In this document: positions 16,676-25,203 of the stretch, in pieces
How positions within the stretch are numbered: position 1 is the first letter of the stretch
Layout of the letters: each line of letters opens with the position of its first letter
DNA from: Streptomyces curacoi
GTDB lineage: Bacteria > Actinomycetota > Actinomycetes > Streptomycetales > Streptomycetaceae
Assembly (NCBI RefSeq): GCF_001513975.1
Contig: NZ_KQ947990.1
Location: forward strand, 484,336 to 548,335
Reading direction: 5' to 3'
DNA length: 64,000 nucleotides
Position numbers and translations under genes: made by a program
The notes under the pieces: model-generated
Database searches by the model: none
What the model saw: the letters and a program-made list of their open reading frames with translations, nothing else
Told to the model about the DNA's origin: nothing

Positions 16676-17419
16676 ATGGAGCTGAAGGTATCGAGCCTCG
16701 CCGACCGCCCCGAGATGCTTGAGCAGGTCGTCGAAATGGCGGACACCTGGCCGGAGTTCGTCGTCCAGGATCCCGTGGGCAACGCCCACTACGGCCGGAT
16801 ACCTCACGAGCTCCCCGAGTACGTGCTGTTCGCGGAGGACGAGCGGGGAGAGGTCGTCGCCCACGCCTACAGCGTGCCCTTCGCCCTCGCCACCGAGGGT
16901 CGAGGCCGACTGCCCGTCCGCGGCTGGGACGAGGTGCTGGTGTGGGCCTTCACCGACCTGCGCCGCGGTACCCGTCCCGACACGGTCAGCGCCGTCTCCG
17001 TCGTCATCGCCCCGCACGCTCAGGGCCTCGGCCTGTCAGCCCGGATGCTGTCCGCGATGCGCGACAACGCCCGAGCCCATGGCTTCGGCGAGGTCGTCGC
17101 CCCGGTCCGCCCCAACGCCAAGCACCTCGAACCGCACACCCCCATCGAGGAGTACGCCCGTCGCGTACGCCCCGACGGCCTGCCCCACGACCCATGGCTG
17201 CGCGTCCACGCCCGCGCCGGCGCCACCATCGACTCCATCGCCCCGGCCTCCATGACCGTCGCCGGCTCGCTGGAGCAGTGGCGCCGCTGGACCGGCCTGC
17301 CCTTCGACACCGCGGGCGACGTCGAGGTGCCCGGCGCGCTGGTGCCGGTGCGGTGCGAACCGGAGCGGGACCACGCGGTGTATGTCGAGCCCAACGTGTG
17401 GATGCGGCATCCGCTGTGA
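16676..17419 (+). CDS. GNAT-family N-acetyltransferase
   Basis: 247 residues. The acetyl-CoA-binding segment VSVVIAPHAQGLGLSARMLS (motif A, Q-x-x-G-x-G/A-like) lies at about 103-122, in a fold that begins with a variable N-terminal half (MADTWPEFVVQDPVGNAHYG). This subtype is common in Streptomyces and has no known substrate. Start ATG 16676 follows a weak purine stretch. The gene ends convergently with the LppX-like lipoprotein. Confidence 0.75.
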   Translation: MELKVSSLADRPEMLEQVVEMADTWPEFVVQDPVGNAHYGRIPHELPEYVLFAEDERGEVVAHAYSVPFALATEGRGRLPVRGWDEVLVWAFTDLRRGTRPDTVSAVSVVIAPHAQGLGLSARMLSAMRDNARAHGFGEVVAPVRPNAKHLEPHTPIEEYARRVRPDGLPHDPWLRVHARAGATIDSIAPASMTVAGSLEQWRRWTGLPFDTAGDVEVPGALVPVRCEPERDHAVYVEPNVWMRHPL

Positions 17420-17441
17420 GCCGCCCCGGGCTCCGCGCGCC

Positions 17442-18272
17442 TCAGCCGCCCAGCGCGTCGAGGTCCACGACGTCTCCGGTGGGCGCCTGCGCCGGGACCG
17501 GCACATCGAAGTCGCTGAAGGTGAGGGTTCCCAGGTCGTCGGGGGACGTGCTGTCCAGCCGTAGCAGATACGGCTTGCCCTCGGTGGCGACGTACAGCGT
17601 GTAGCGGTCCTTGCCTTCCTTGGCCTTCAGGGCGAGCGCCGGCACACCGTCGACCGCGGTCGTCCTGCCCCGCGTCACCTTGACCGCCCCGCCACCCGAG
17701 GACGCGTCCGAGTACAGGTCCTCGGCACCGCCGAGCACCGTGTCCAGATCGCAGAAGTCCGCGATGTCCTCGGCGTCCGCGCCCTTCGCGGACATCTTGG
17801 TCCACTTCCCGGCCATCAGGGCCACCATCGCGTCGGCTTCCGCCTCGTCCTCGCCCTCGCCCTCGGCGCGCAGGAAGGCCTCGTCGTACTTCATGTAGAC
17901 GGTGTCGCCGGTCTTGATCATGTCGGCTTTGCCCTCACCGTCCATGCCCATGGTGCCGGCGCACTCGTTCTTCTTGTTCAGGGCCATGTCGATCTGGACC
18001 GTGCCCTTGGTCTCGTCGTCGGGGAGATCGCCCTTCACCCGCAGGGACGCGGCGCCGAGGGTGGCCGTGAGCGCCTTGTCGGCGATCTCCTCGGCGGAGA
18101 GTCCGGCGAACGGTTCCTTCGGCGCGCCGGCCGCACTGGACCGGCTGTTCTGGCTGGACTGACTTGGCTTGCCCGGCTTGTTCTCCGCGTTGTCCGGGCC
18201 GGGCTGGCAGCCGGTGAGTCCTGCGGTGGTCACGGCGGCGAGGCAGAGTGCGGTAAGTGCGATGCGACGCAT
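17442..18272 (-). CDS. LppX/LolA-like lipoprotein
   Basis: A 276-residue exported lipoprotein: signal peptide MRRIALTALCLAAVTTAGLTGC with lipidated Cys22, a Ser/Asn/Gln-rich linker (about 25-50), then a beta-rich domain typical of the LppX_LprAFG group (GLSAEEIADKALTATLGAAS at its start). Mycobacterial members carry lipids across the cell envelope; in Streptomyces the cargo is unknown. Two cysteines (NECAGTM and DFCDLD) may form a disulfide. Confidence 0.78.
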   Translation of the reverse strand: MRRIALTALCLAAVTTAGLTGCQPGPDNAENKPGKPSQSSQNSRSSAAGAPKEPFAGLSAEEIADKALTATLGAASLRVKGDLPDDETKGTVQIDMALNKKNECAGTMGMDGEGKADMIKTGDTVYMKYDEAFLRAEGEGEDEAEADAMVALMAGKWTKMSAKGADAEDIADFCDLDTVLGGAEDLYSDASSGGGAVKVTRGRTTAVDGVPALALKAKEGKDRYTLYVATEGKPYLLRLDSTSPDDLGTLTFSDFDVPVPAQAPTGDVVDLDALGG

Positions 18273-18468
18273 GGGAGTTCCCTGATCGAGAAGGCAGCGC
18301 GGGTTGCGCTGAGGAGAGTTGGAGTGAGCTGCGCTGAGTGAGGTGCGCTGAAGCCGGTCGCGTACGGCTGGGCGGGGGCGCGCGTCGAGTCGTTCGCGTC
18401 GCGCCCCGCGCGGTGAAGGAGATGCCGTACGCCGATGAGGTCGCCGGTCGTGCCGTACGACGGCCGGG

Positions 18469-19161
18469 TCAGCCGGACTTCTTCCAGTCCTGGCAGCCGA
18501 CGGTCTTGAAGTACGCGTCCGAGGCGCTGATGGTCACCACGGCCGTGCCGGTCACGTTGTTGTTGGCGATGATCGAGTCGAGGCCGTGCTCGGCGTCCTT
18601 GGTGCGCTCCCAGTAGCAGGAGTCGTCGGCGTTGCCGGTGGACTTGTAGGTGCCGGGGGCGATGTCGACGCCGACTCTGAACATGCCGCCGTCGCCGGAC
18701 ATCGTCGAGGCGGGCGAGCCCTTCGCCTTCTCGTCGACGGCCTCCCAGTCCTTGCAGCCACTCGACGAGAAGAGCTTGTCGCCGGCCTTGATGGTGACGT
18801 AACCGGTGCCGGTGACATTGTCGTTGGCCAGCAGGGAGTCCATCTCGCCCGAGGAGTCCTTGGCGCGCTCCCAGTAGCACATGCCGTCGGTGTTGCCGGT
18901 GGTGCGGTAGGTGCCGGGCTTGACGTCCGTACCGACCTGGAAGTCCCCGTCCCCCGCGAACGCGGCCTTCTTCTCGGCAGTTTCGGCGGTCTCGGCGGTG
19001 TCCTTCGCCTTCTCGCCGCCGGCCGCGCGTTCCGCGGACGCCGAAGAGCCCTTGTCGCCGCTGCCCGAGTCGCCGTCGCCGTTGCCGGCGTTCGCCGAAA
19101 CGGCCCCGATGACGACGATCCCCACGACGGCGCCCAGCGCGACCTTGCCCTTCATCCCCAT
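18469..19161 (-). CDS. Secreted protein with two tandem copies of a ~70-residue domain
   Basis: 230 residues. After a short hydrophobic N-terminus (VALGAVVGIVVIGAVSANA) and a charged Ala/Glu-rich linker to about residue 75, the protein holds two copies of one domain. Each has the pattern F-x-V-G-x-D-[IV]-x-P-G-T-Y, then TGN-x-D-x-x-CYWER-x-KD, NVTGT-x-x-VTI, and a final GC-x-DW. Each copy has two cysteines, probably one disulfide. The role is unknown; the repeated CYWER core suggests a binding module. It is likely secreted or membrane-tethered. Confidence 0.75.
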   Translation of the reverse strand: MGMKGKVALGAVVGIVVIGAVSANAGNGDGDSGSGDKGSSASAERAAGGEKAKDTAETAETAEKKAAFAGDGDFQVGTDVKPGTYRTTGNTDGMCYWERAKDSSGEMDSLLANDNVTGTGYVTIKAGDKLFSSSGCKDWEAVDEKAKGSPASTMSGDGGMFRVGVDIAPGTYKSTGNADDSCYWERTKDAEHGLDSIIANNNVTGTAVVTISASDAYFKTVGCQDWKKSG

Positions 19162-19497
19162 GGCTGTGTCCCCTCCCTACGCGTGGCAACCGCCGCCGAT
19201 CGGCAGTTGCTCGTTCGCTGCGTCAATAAGAGCAGAGCGTGTGAACCGAGTCAACGCGATTCACACGTTGGATTGTGTACACGGCCGTGAAGGGGTAGAT
19301 CTTGCGTACACCGATATGCTCGGCGACACACGCGGACGCGGACGGTGTGGACGGCGGGAGCGGATGCCGGACGTGGGCGGTCGGCGCAGGCCGCCAACGC
19401 AGGCCCCCCGGCCAGGCCTCCAATGCGCGCCCCCAGCGGGCCGTCAACGTGGACACCCCGGGGGCGCTGACGCCGGGACGATGAGGGGAGCAGGCGC
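19162..19497. other. Divergent intergenic region between the two-domain secreted protein and the methylase-like gene
   Basis: 336 bp without a gene. It contains the inverted repeat at 19238-19267 and, at about 19274-19312, a lower-GC patch with GTGTACAC and TGCGTACACCG. This patch is the most promoter-like DNA in the region. Toward the methylase start the sequence becomes GC-rich again, with no recognised element besides the GAGGGGAG ribosome site before GTG 19498. Confidence 0.55.
19238..19267. promoter_or_regulatory. Inverted repeat CGTGTGAA-N14-TTCACACG
   Basis: A perfect 8-bp inverted repeat in the divergent promoter region. Its left arm reads GTGTGAAC, the same GTGAAC hexamer that is repeated nine times inside the methylase-like gene. 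It may be an operator; no binding protein is known from the sequence. Confidence 0.5.
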
Positions 19498-21834
19498 GTG
19501 CAGGACAACGCGACAGAGGTGACCGCCGCCGGGATCGCCCGGCTCGCCGGCGTCGGCCGTGCCGCCGTGAGCAACTGGCGGCGGCGGCACGCCGACTTCC
19601 CCAAGCCGGTCGGCGGCACCGAGACCAGCCCCTCCTTCGCCCTCGCCGAGGTCGAGGCCTGGCTGCGCAAGCAGGGCAAACTCGCCGAGGTCCCCCTCCG
19701 TGAACGCGTCTGGCAGCAACTGGCCGGCCACCCCGAGGGCCCGGTCACGGCGCTCATCCACGCCGGCTGCGTCCTCCTGCTCATCCACGACCGGCCCACG
19801 GTCTGGCTGGAGGTCGGCGCCGGTTCCGACGAGCGGCTCGCCGCGATGCTGCCCGAGGCGCTGGAGCAGGTGCTCGTGCCGAGGTTCGGTGCGGTGGCGA
19901 GGCGGGGCGGCCGGGGCGGCCAGGGCAGCCGGGGCGGTGGCTCGGGCGGTGCCGCGGGTCCGGGGCGTAAGAGTGGCGTTCACGGTGGCTCCGCCGGCGG
20001 CGCGGGCTCAGCTGTGAACACTCCGGCTTCTGTGAACGCGGACGCGCCCGTTCACCGTGACTCCGGTGCGAGCGGATCGGCCGCTGTGAACACTCCGTCG
20101 GCGGCCCCCTCCGCGACTCCCGGTGTTCACAGCGCTCCCGCCGTGAACACCGCGCGCTCTGTGAACACTCCGCCAAGCGTTCACGCCGTAGCCGTATCGG
20201 CCACCCCAGCCCTACGCCTCCCCACCGGCCCCGAACTCCTCCCCTCCACCCCCCTCCTGCGCGGCGCCGCCGAGCTGGCCGCCGAGCTCGGTGCCCGGCA
20301 GACGTTCGAGTTCCTGCTCGGCCGGCACCTGGACGCCAACCCGCGCCAGTACACGCTCACCCCCGCCGAACTCGCCGTCCTCATGGCCGACCTGGCCGGC
20401 CCCGCCCGCACCGTCCTCGACCCGGCCTGCGGCACCGGCGCCCTCCTGCGCGCCGTCACCCCCCGCCCCGACCAGGAGCTGTACGCCCAGGACAGCGCCC
20501 CCGACCTCGCGGCGCTCACCGCGCTCCGGCTCGCCCTGCAGACCCACGCCGCCGTGCGCGGCGCCGTCGGTGACACCCTGCGCGCCGACGCCCACCCCGA
20601 GCTGCGCGCCGACGCCGTGCTGTGCCACCCGCCGTTCAACGAGCGCAACTGGGGCCACGACGAGCTCGCCTACGACCCCCGCTGGGAGTACGGCTTCCCG
20701 GCCCGCAACGAGTCCGAGCTGGCCTGGGTGCAGCATGCGCTCGCCCGCCTCAAGGACGGCGGTACGGCCGTCCTGCTCATGCCGCCCGCCGCCGCCTCCC
20801 GGCGCTCCGGCCGCCGTATCCGTGCCGATCTGCTGCGGCGCGGTGCGCTGCGTGCCGTCATCGCCCTGCCGGTCGGCGCGGCACCGCCGTACAACATCCC
20901 GCTCCACCTGTGGGTGCTGCGCCGGCCGGAGCGGGCGCCCGGGCAGCCGCGGGTACTCCTCGCCGACGTGGGGCAGTTCGCCGGCGAGGGGCGCGGCGGA
21001 CCCGACTGGCAGGCGGTGCGGGACGCCGTCCTCGACGCCTGGCGCGTCCACGACCGCACCGGCTCGCTCGACGAACGTCCGGGGCTGGCCCGCTCGTTGC
21101 CCGTGATCGAGCTCCTCGACGACGAGGTGGACCTGGCCCCGGCCCGCCACCTTCCGCCGCCCACGGCCGCCGAGGGCGCCGAACAGCTCACGGCCGTGCG
21201 CGAGCGCCTCGGCGAGACCCTGCGCCTGACCGCCGAGCTCACCCCGCCGCCCGCCGACGCCGCGCAGCCCGCCCCGCGCTGGCCGCTCACCACCATCGGC
21301 GAACTCGCGCGCGGGGGCGCCCTGGTGATGCGCACGGGCGGAAACGGCGGCCACGCGCGCGTGCCCGTTCTCACCGACAGCGACGTACTGGCCGGAACGG
21401 CCCCTTCCGGGACGCTTCCCGAGAGCGACGAGGAAGCCGTGCTGACCGAGCCGGGCGACGTCGTCGTGCCGGTGCTCGGCGGCGGCTCGGTGGCGCGCGT
21501 GATCGACGACGCGACCGCGGGCGCCGCCCTGGGGCGCAGCCTCGTGCTGCTGCGCCCCGATCCCACGGCGCTCGACCCCTGGTTCCTCGCCGGTTTCCTG
21601 CGCGGCACCGCCAACAACCGCCAGGCCAGCAGCTACGCCTCCACCGCCACCCGCCTCGACGTGCGCCGGCTCCAACTGCCCCGGCTCCCGCTGGACGAAC
21701 AACGCCGCTACGGCGCGCGCTTTCGCGCACTCGACGAGTTCGAGCGGGCCCTCAGGCACGCCGGGCGGCTCGGCGCGCAACTCGTGCGCGGCATGTACGA
21801 CGGCCTGACGGACGGGACGGTCGCGCCCGACTGA
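19498..21834 (+). CDS. Solitary N6-adenine DNA methylase-like protein with HTH and TRD-like domain
   Basis: 778 residues. The N-terminal 50 form a helix-turn-helix (AAGIARLAGVGRAAVSNWRRR). A low-complexity linker (about 135-235) carries hexapeptide repeats beginning V-N or V-H. A type I/HsdM-like methylase core follows: motif I DPACGTGALL at 308, motif IV at 377-380 reading HPPF rather than the usual N/D-PP-Y/F. The last 180 residues resemble an HsdS target-recognition half (WPLTTIGELARGG to LDVRRLQLPRLPLDEQ). No restriction gene or partner is nearby, so it may be an orphan methylase or a DNA-binding protein derived from one. Confidence 0.8.
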   Translation: MQDNATEVTAAGIARLAGVGRAAVSNWRRRHADFPKPVGGTETSPSFALAEVEAWLRKQGKLAEVPLRERVWQQLAGHPEGPVTALIHAGCVLLLIHDRPTVWLEVGAGSDERLAAMLPEALEQVLVPRFGAVARRGGRGGQGSRGGGSGGAAGPGRKSGVHGGSAGGAGSAVNTPASVNADAPVHRDSGASGSAAVNTPSAAPSATPGVHSAPAVNTARSVNTPPSVHAVAVSATPALRLPTGPELLPSTPLLRGAAELAAELGARQTFEFLLGRHLDANPRQYTLTPAELAVLMADLAGPARTVLDPACGTGALLRAVTPRPDQELYAQDSAPDLAALTALRLALQTHAAVRGAVGDTLRADAHPELRADAVLCHPPFNERNWGHDELAYDPRWEYGFPARNESELAWVQHALARLKDGGTAVLLMPPAAASRRSGRRIRADLLRRGALRAVIALPVGAAPPYNIPLHLWVLRRPERAPGQPRVLLADVGQFAGEGRGGPDWQAVRDAVLDAWRVHDRTGSLDERPGLARSLPVIELLDDEVDLAPARHLPPPTAAEGAEQLTAVRERLGETLRLTAELTPPPADAAQPAPRWPLTTIGELARGGALVMRTGGNGGHARVPVLTDSDVLAGTAPSGTLPESDEEAVLTEPGDVVVPVLGGGSVARVIDDATAGAALGRSLVLLRPDPTALDPWFLAGFLRGTANNRQASSYASTATRLDVRRLQLPRLPLDEQRRYGARFRALDEFERALRHAGRLGAQLVRGMYDGLTDGTVAPD
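19978..20184. repeat. Nine GTGAAC/GTTCAC hexamers phased at 18 bp inside the methylase-like gene
   Basis: GTGAAC or its reverse complement GTTCAC begins at 19978, 20014, 20032, 20050, 20086, 20125, 20143, 20161 and 20179. Spacings are 36, 18, 18, 36, 39, 18, 18 and 18 bp. In protein these are hexapeptide units starting Val-Asn or Val-His. Both orientations of the same hexamer encode the repeat's first two residues, so DNA-level selection is possible. Confidence 0.85.
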
Positions 21835-22026
21835 GCCGGAAGCCGAGCCTCCGCGCGACCTGCACCGTCGTACGAAGTGATCAGCACGACAACGGTTCGG
21901 TACAACCGCTGACCGTATGTCGGTGTCGACCTATACGCTCGAAGCGACAATCGCACGACCGAGGTTGCCCCGTACCGGGCAGGGCCGGTCGGCCCCGTAC
22001 GCCCACTTCAGGCATCAGGAGCAGTC

Positions 22027-22698
22027 ATGCAAGGCCACGGCTACACGCAGCCGGTGAAGCAGCCCCCACCGACCGGGTGGCTGGTCTTCCTGCGCGTGTT
22101 CTTCGTCGTGATCTCGGTGCTGAGCTTCGGCCTGCTGATGTGGACGATGATGCTGCGCCTGGCCATCGTGACCCGCAAGGCGCTGGACTGGGGGCTGTTC
22201 GCGCTGTCGATCGTGGTGGAGATCCTCGGCCTCTACCTGATGGGGTCCGAGCCCGGCGAGGAGATCCACACCGCCGGCGGCTGGACGGGCTTCGCCCTGG
22301 TCATCGGCGGCCTGGTGCTCTCGATCTCGTACTACCTCTCCGCGGACATACGTCACTTCCACCAGCTCCGCTTCCCCGCCTACCGAGGGCAGCAGCCGCC
22401 GGCCCCGGCGTACGGCTATCCGCAGGCACCGTCTCCGTACGCCGCCTCGACGACGCCGCAGTCGCCGCCGCTGCCCCAAACGTCCGCACCGCCCTCGCCC
22501 CCGCTGCCCCGCACGCCCGCACCGCCGACGCCGATGTCCCGCGACGCCGCCCAGCACACCCCCGTGCCGCCGCCCCCGGCCCCGCAGCGCCCCGCGCCCG
22601 CGCGCATCGACCAGGTGCGTGCCGAGCTCGACGAGCTCAGTGACTACCTGCGCCAGCACGACGGCCGGCAGGACGGCGACCACGAGGGCGGAAGGTGA
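22027..22698 (+). CDS. Membrane protein with Pro-rich tail, partner of the following kinase
   Basis: 223 residues: three hydrophobic segments (about 18-45, 55-75, 90-110), then a 70-residue Pro/Ser/Thr-rich stretch and a short coiled-coil-like end (IDQVRAELDELSDYLRQH). Its stop overlaps the kinase start (GTGA), so the two are co-translated. Its Thr/Ser-rich tail could be a kinase substrate; that is inference. ATG 22027 is preceded by AGGAGCAGTC. No named domain was recognised. Confidence 0.72.
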   Translation: MQGHGYTQPVKQPPPTGWLVFLRVFFVVISVLSFGLLMWTMMLRLAIVTRKALDWGLFALSIVVEILGLYLMGSEPGEEIHTAGGWTGFALVIGGLVLSISYYLSADIRHFHQLRFPAYRGQQPPAPAYGYPQAPSPYAASTTPQSPPLPQTSAPPSPPLPRTPAPPTPMSRDAAQHTPVPPPPAPQRPAPARIDQVRAELDELSDYLRQHDGRQDGDHEGGR

Positions 22699-24233
22699 CC
22701 GTGGCGACAGGACGTGTCGTCGCCGGCCGCTATGAACTGTCCACGCTCATCGGACAGGGCGGCATGGGACAGGTCTGGACGGCGTACGACCAGCGGCTCG
22801 ACCGGCGCGTGGCGGTGAAGCTGCTGCGCCCGGACAAGGTGGCCGGGCAGGAGGCGGACGAGCTGCGCCGCCGGTTCGTGCGCGAGTGCCGGGTGACCGC
22901 CCAGGTCGACCACCCCGGGCTGGTCACGGTGCACGACGCGGGCAGCGAGGGCGAGGAGCTTTTCCTCGTCATGCAGTACGTCGACGGCGCCGATCTCTCC
23001 GACCATCTCGCCGAACACGACCCGTACCCGTGGCAGTGGGCGGTCGCGGTCGCCGCGCAACTGTGCGCCGTGCTGAGCGCCGTACACGCCGTGCCGATCG
23101 TCCACCGCGACCTCAAACCGCGCAATGTGATGGTGAAGCAGGACGGCACGGTCACCGTCCTCGACCTCGGCGTCGCCTCCGTCATGGACGCCGACACCAC
23201 CCGCCTCACCCACACCGGCACCCCCATCGGCTCGCCCGCCTACATGGCCCCCGAGCAGGCGATGGGCGGCGCGGTCGGCCCGTACACCGACCTGTACGCA
23301 CTCGGCGTACTGCTCCATGAACTCCTCAGCGGCGACGTCCCGTTCTCCGGCTCGACGGCGCTCGGCGTGCTGCACCGGCACCTGTACGAGCCGCCGCTGC
23401 CCGTGCGCCGCATCCGCCCCGAGGTCCCCGAGGCACTCGAAGCCCTGGTCCTGCGCCTGCTCGCGAAGGACCCGCAGCACCGGCCCGCCTCCGCGCAGGA
23501 GGTGTACGAGCACCTGGCGCAGCTCCTGCCCGCGCGCGGGACCCCCACCGGAGCGCCCCTCGACCCCACCCGCCCCTTCCTGCGCCCCCACGCCCCCTGG
23601 CCGGACCGCGCCCGTACCCCCGCGCCCCAGCCCGCCCCCGCCACACCCCTCACCCCCGCCACCGACAAGCCGGACGTCGCACGCGCCGTCGACGAGGTCA
23701 AGCGCCTCCTCGGCGAGGGGCGCATCACCCAGGCCGTCGACATCCTCGGCGCGATCCTGCCCGCCGCCGCCGAGCAGCACGGCGAGCACTCCCCGGTCGT
23801 GCGCACCCTGCGCAAGCAGTACGCGGCCACGCTCATGGACGACGGCCAGTACCGGCGCGCGCTGCCCGAACTGCGCCGCCTCGCCGACGAGCGCGCCGCC
23901 GAGGCCGGCCAGGCCGACCCGCAGTCCCTGCGGTTCCGCTACGACGCCGCCCACTGCCTGGAACAGCTCGGCGAACCGGCGGCGGCGCTCGCCGAGTACC
24001 GCGCGCTGCTGCCGTACTACGAGAACCAGTACGTCTCCGGCGACGACCCCGAACTCGCCCACGACGTCCGTCGCCGCATCGGCCACCTCCTGCTCGCCCT
24101 GGGCGACCGCCCCGCCGCCCACGACACCCTGGCCCGCCTGCTGCACGACGTCGAGCGCCTGCACGGCCCGAGCCACCCGCTGGCCGCGGAGATCCGCCGG
24201 ACGCTGCAGTGGCTGGGGCAGGTGCGCGGTTAG
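22695..24233 (+). CDS. Serine/threonine protein kinase with C-terminal TPR-like region
   Basis: 512 residues. The kinase domain (about 12-275) has the glycine loop GQGGMG at 21, the AVKLL lysine, catalytic VHRDLKPRNVMV near 137, DLG in place of DFG, and the activation segment HTGTPIGSPAYMAPEQA. No transmembrane helix or PASTA repeat is present, so it is cytosolic. After a Pro-rich linker (about 280-325) the C-terminal 180 residues look like TPR-type helical hairpins (ALAEYRALLPYYENQYVSGD, AAHDTLARLLHDVERLHGPS). GTG 22695 overlaps the membrane-protein stop. Confidence 0.88.
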   Translation: MTVATGRVVAGRYELSTLIGQGGMGQVWTAYDQRLDRRVAVKLLRPDKVAGQEADELRRRFVRECRVTAQVDHPGLVTVHDAGSEGEELFLVMQYVDGADLSDHLAEHDPYPWQWAVAVAAQLCAVLSAVHAVPIVHRDLKPRNVMVKQDGTVTVLDLGVASVMDADTTRLTHTGTPIGSPAYMAPEQAMGGAVGPYTDLYALGVLLHELLSGDVPFSGSTALGVLHRHLYEPPLPVRRIRPEVPEALEALVLRLLAKDPQHRPASAQEVYEHLAQLLPARGTPTGAPLDPTRPFLRPHAPWPDRARTPAPQPAPATPLTPATDKPDVARAVDEVKRLLGEGRITQAVDILGAILPAAAEQHGEHSPVVRTLRKQYAATLMDDGQYRRALPELRRLADERAAEAGQADPQSLRFRYDAAHCLEQLGEPAAALAEYRALLPYYENQYVSGDDPELAHDVRRRIGHLLLALGDRPAAHDTLARLLHDVERLHGPSHPLAAEIRRTLQWLGQVRG

Positions 24234-24261
24234 AGCCTGACCCACCGGACAGGCCCCGGCA

Positions 24262-24335
24262 CGCACTCACGCGCACCCACGCACGCACCCGCCCACGCAC
24301 GCACCCGCCCACGCCCGCACGCGCGCGCGTGGGCG
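24262..24335. repeat. Low-complexity CGCACGCACCCGCCCA-type repeat
   Basis: Downstream of the kinase, 4-bp CGCA/CCCA steps make a degenerate tandem repeat, with two exact 16-bp units CGCACGCACCCGCCCA at about 24282-24313. It is non-coding. The rest of the gap to 24489 holds the promoter of the SurA-like gene but no gene. Confidence 0.7.
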
Positions 24336-24489
24336 GCGAAGGTCCGGTGACGGCCGTACGGGCGGTGCTGCGATGCCCGAAGTCCTGATGAATCGTTGGT
24401 CGAATGGGTTGGCCAGAGCTTGCCCACTGCCTACCATCGATCACCGCAAGACTTTGTGCACCGTCGCACAATCTCCTCGGGAGGCTTCC

Positions 24490-25134
24490 TTGCACCGCCG
24501 CCGTCGCACCGCGCTCCTCCTCTCCGCCGCGATCGCCGCGGCCCCCCTGCTCACCGCCTGCGGAAACGATGCGCACCCCGGCGCGGCAGCCGTCGTCGGC
24601 GGCCAGCGGATCACCGTCGCCCAGCTGGAGAACAGGGTCGGCGAGGTGCGCGCCGCGCAGCGCGCGGCCGTGTCGGACGACGCCCAGTACGCGCAGGTCA
24701 TCGCCAAGTCCGGCACCCTCCCGCGCGAGGTCCTGCACAACCTCGTCCTCGACCGGGTGCTGCACCACGCCGCCCAGGACGCCGGCGTGACCATCACCCG
24801 CAAGGAGCTCCAGCGGATGCGCGCCGACCTGGAAGAGCAGGTCGGCGGCGCCAAGGCGCTGGAGACGGCCTGGATGCAGCAGTACGGCGTCCCCCCGCAG
24901 CGCCTCGACGAAAACCTCCGCCTCCAGCTGGAGGCCCAGAAACTCGCCGAGAAGCTCGGCACCGACACCGGCAAGCCCGCCTTCTGGAACGCCCTGGCCA
25001 AGGCGTCCAAGGACCTCGGCATCTCCCTCAACCCGCGCTACGGCACCTGGGACGTCCAGAAGAGCAGCCGGGCCGACGCGAAGACTCCGTGGGTGCGCGA
25101 GGTGACGGCGATGGGCACGGGGCAGACGGCGTAA
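24490..25134 (+). CDS. SurA N-terminal-like lipoprotein (putative extracytoplasmic chaperone)
   Basis: 214 residues starting at TTG 24490 behind GGGAGG. An open frame continues upstream to 24373, but the signal peptide begins here, with a run of basic residues and lipobox LLTAC (Cys24). The mature part resembles the SurA/PrsA N-terminal chaperone region (AAAVVGGQRITVAQLENRV, then helical sequence with LPREVLHNLVLDRVLHHAAQ), but no parvulin isomerase domain follows. It is therefore a chaperone-like lipoprotein rather than an enzyme. It lies 69 bp upstream of mazG, probably in the same unit. Confidence 0.8.
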   Translation: MHRRRRTALLLSAAIAAAPLLTACGNDAHPGAAAVVGGQRITVAQLENRVGEVRAAQRAAVSDDAQYAQVIAKSGTLPREVLHNLVLDRVLHHAAQDAGVTITRKELQRMRADLEEQVGGAKALETAWMQQYGVPPQRLDENLRLQLEAQKLAEKLGTDTGKPAFWNALAKASKDLGISLNPRYGTWDVQKSSRADAKTPWVREVTAMGTGQTA

Positions 25135-25203
25135 CGGCGGGCGGGTCCGCACAGCCTGTGGACAACTCCTGGGGCTGTCGGCGGCGTGGGTTACGTTCGG
25201 AGA

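Noticed and set aside
19978..20184. Rex or ParB (parS) binding sites in the GTGAAC array
   Set aside because: Rex needs GTGAA-N4-TTCAC in one site and parS needs the GTTTCACGTGAAAC palindrome; the hexamers here are separate and 18 bp apart.
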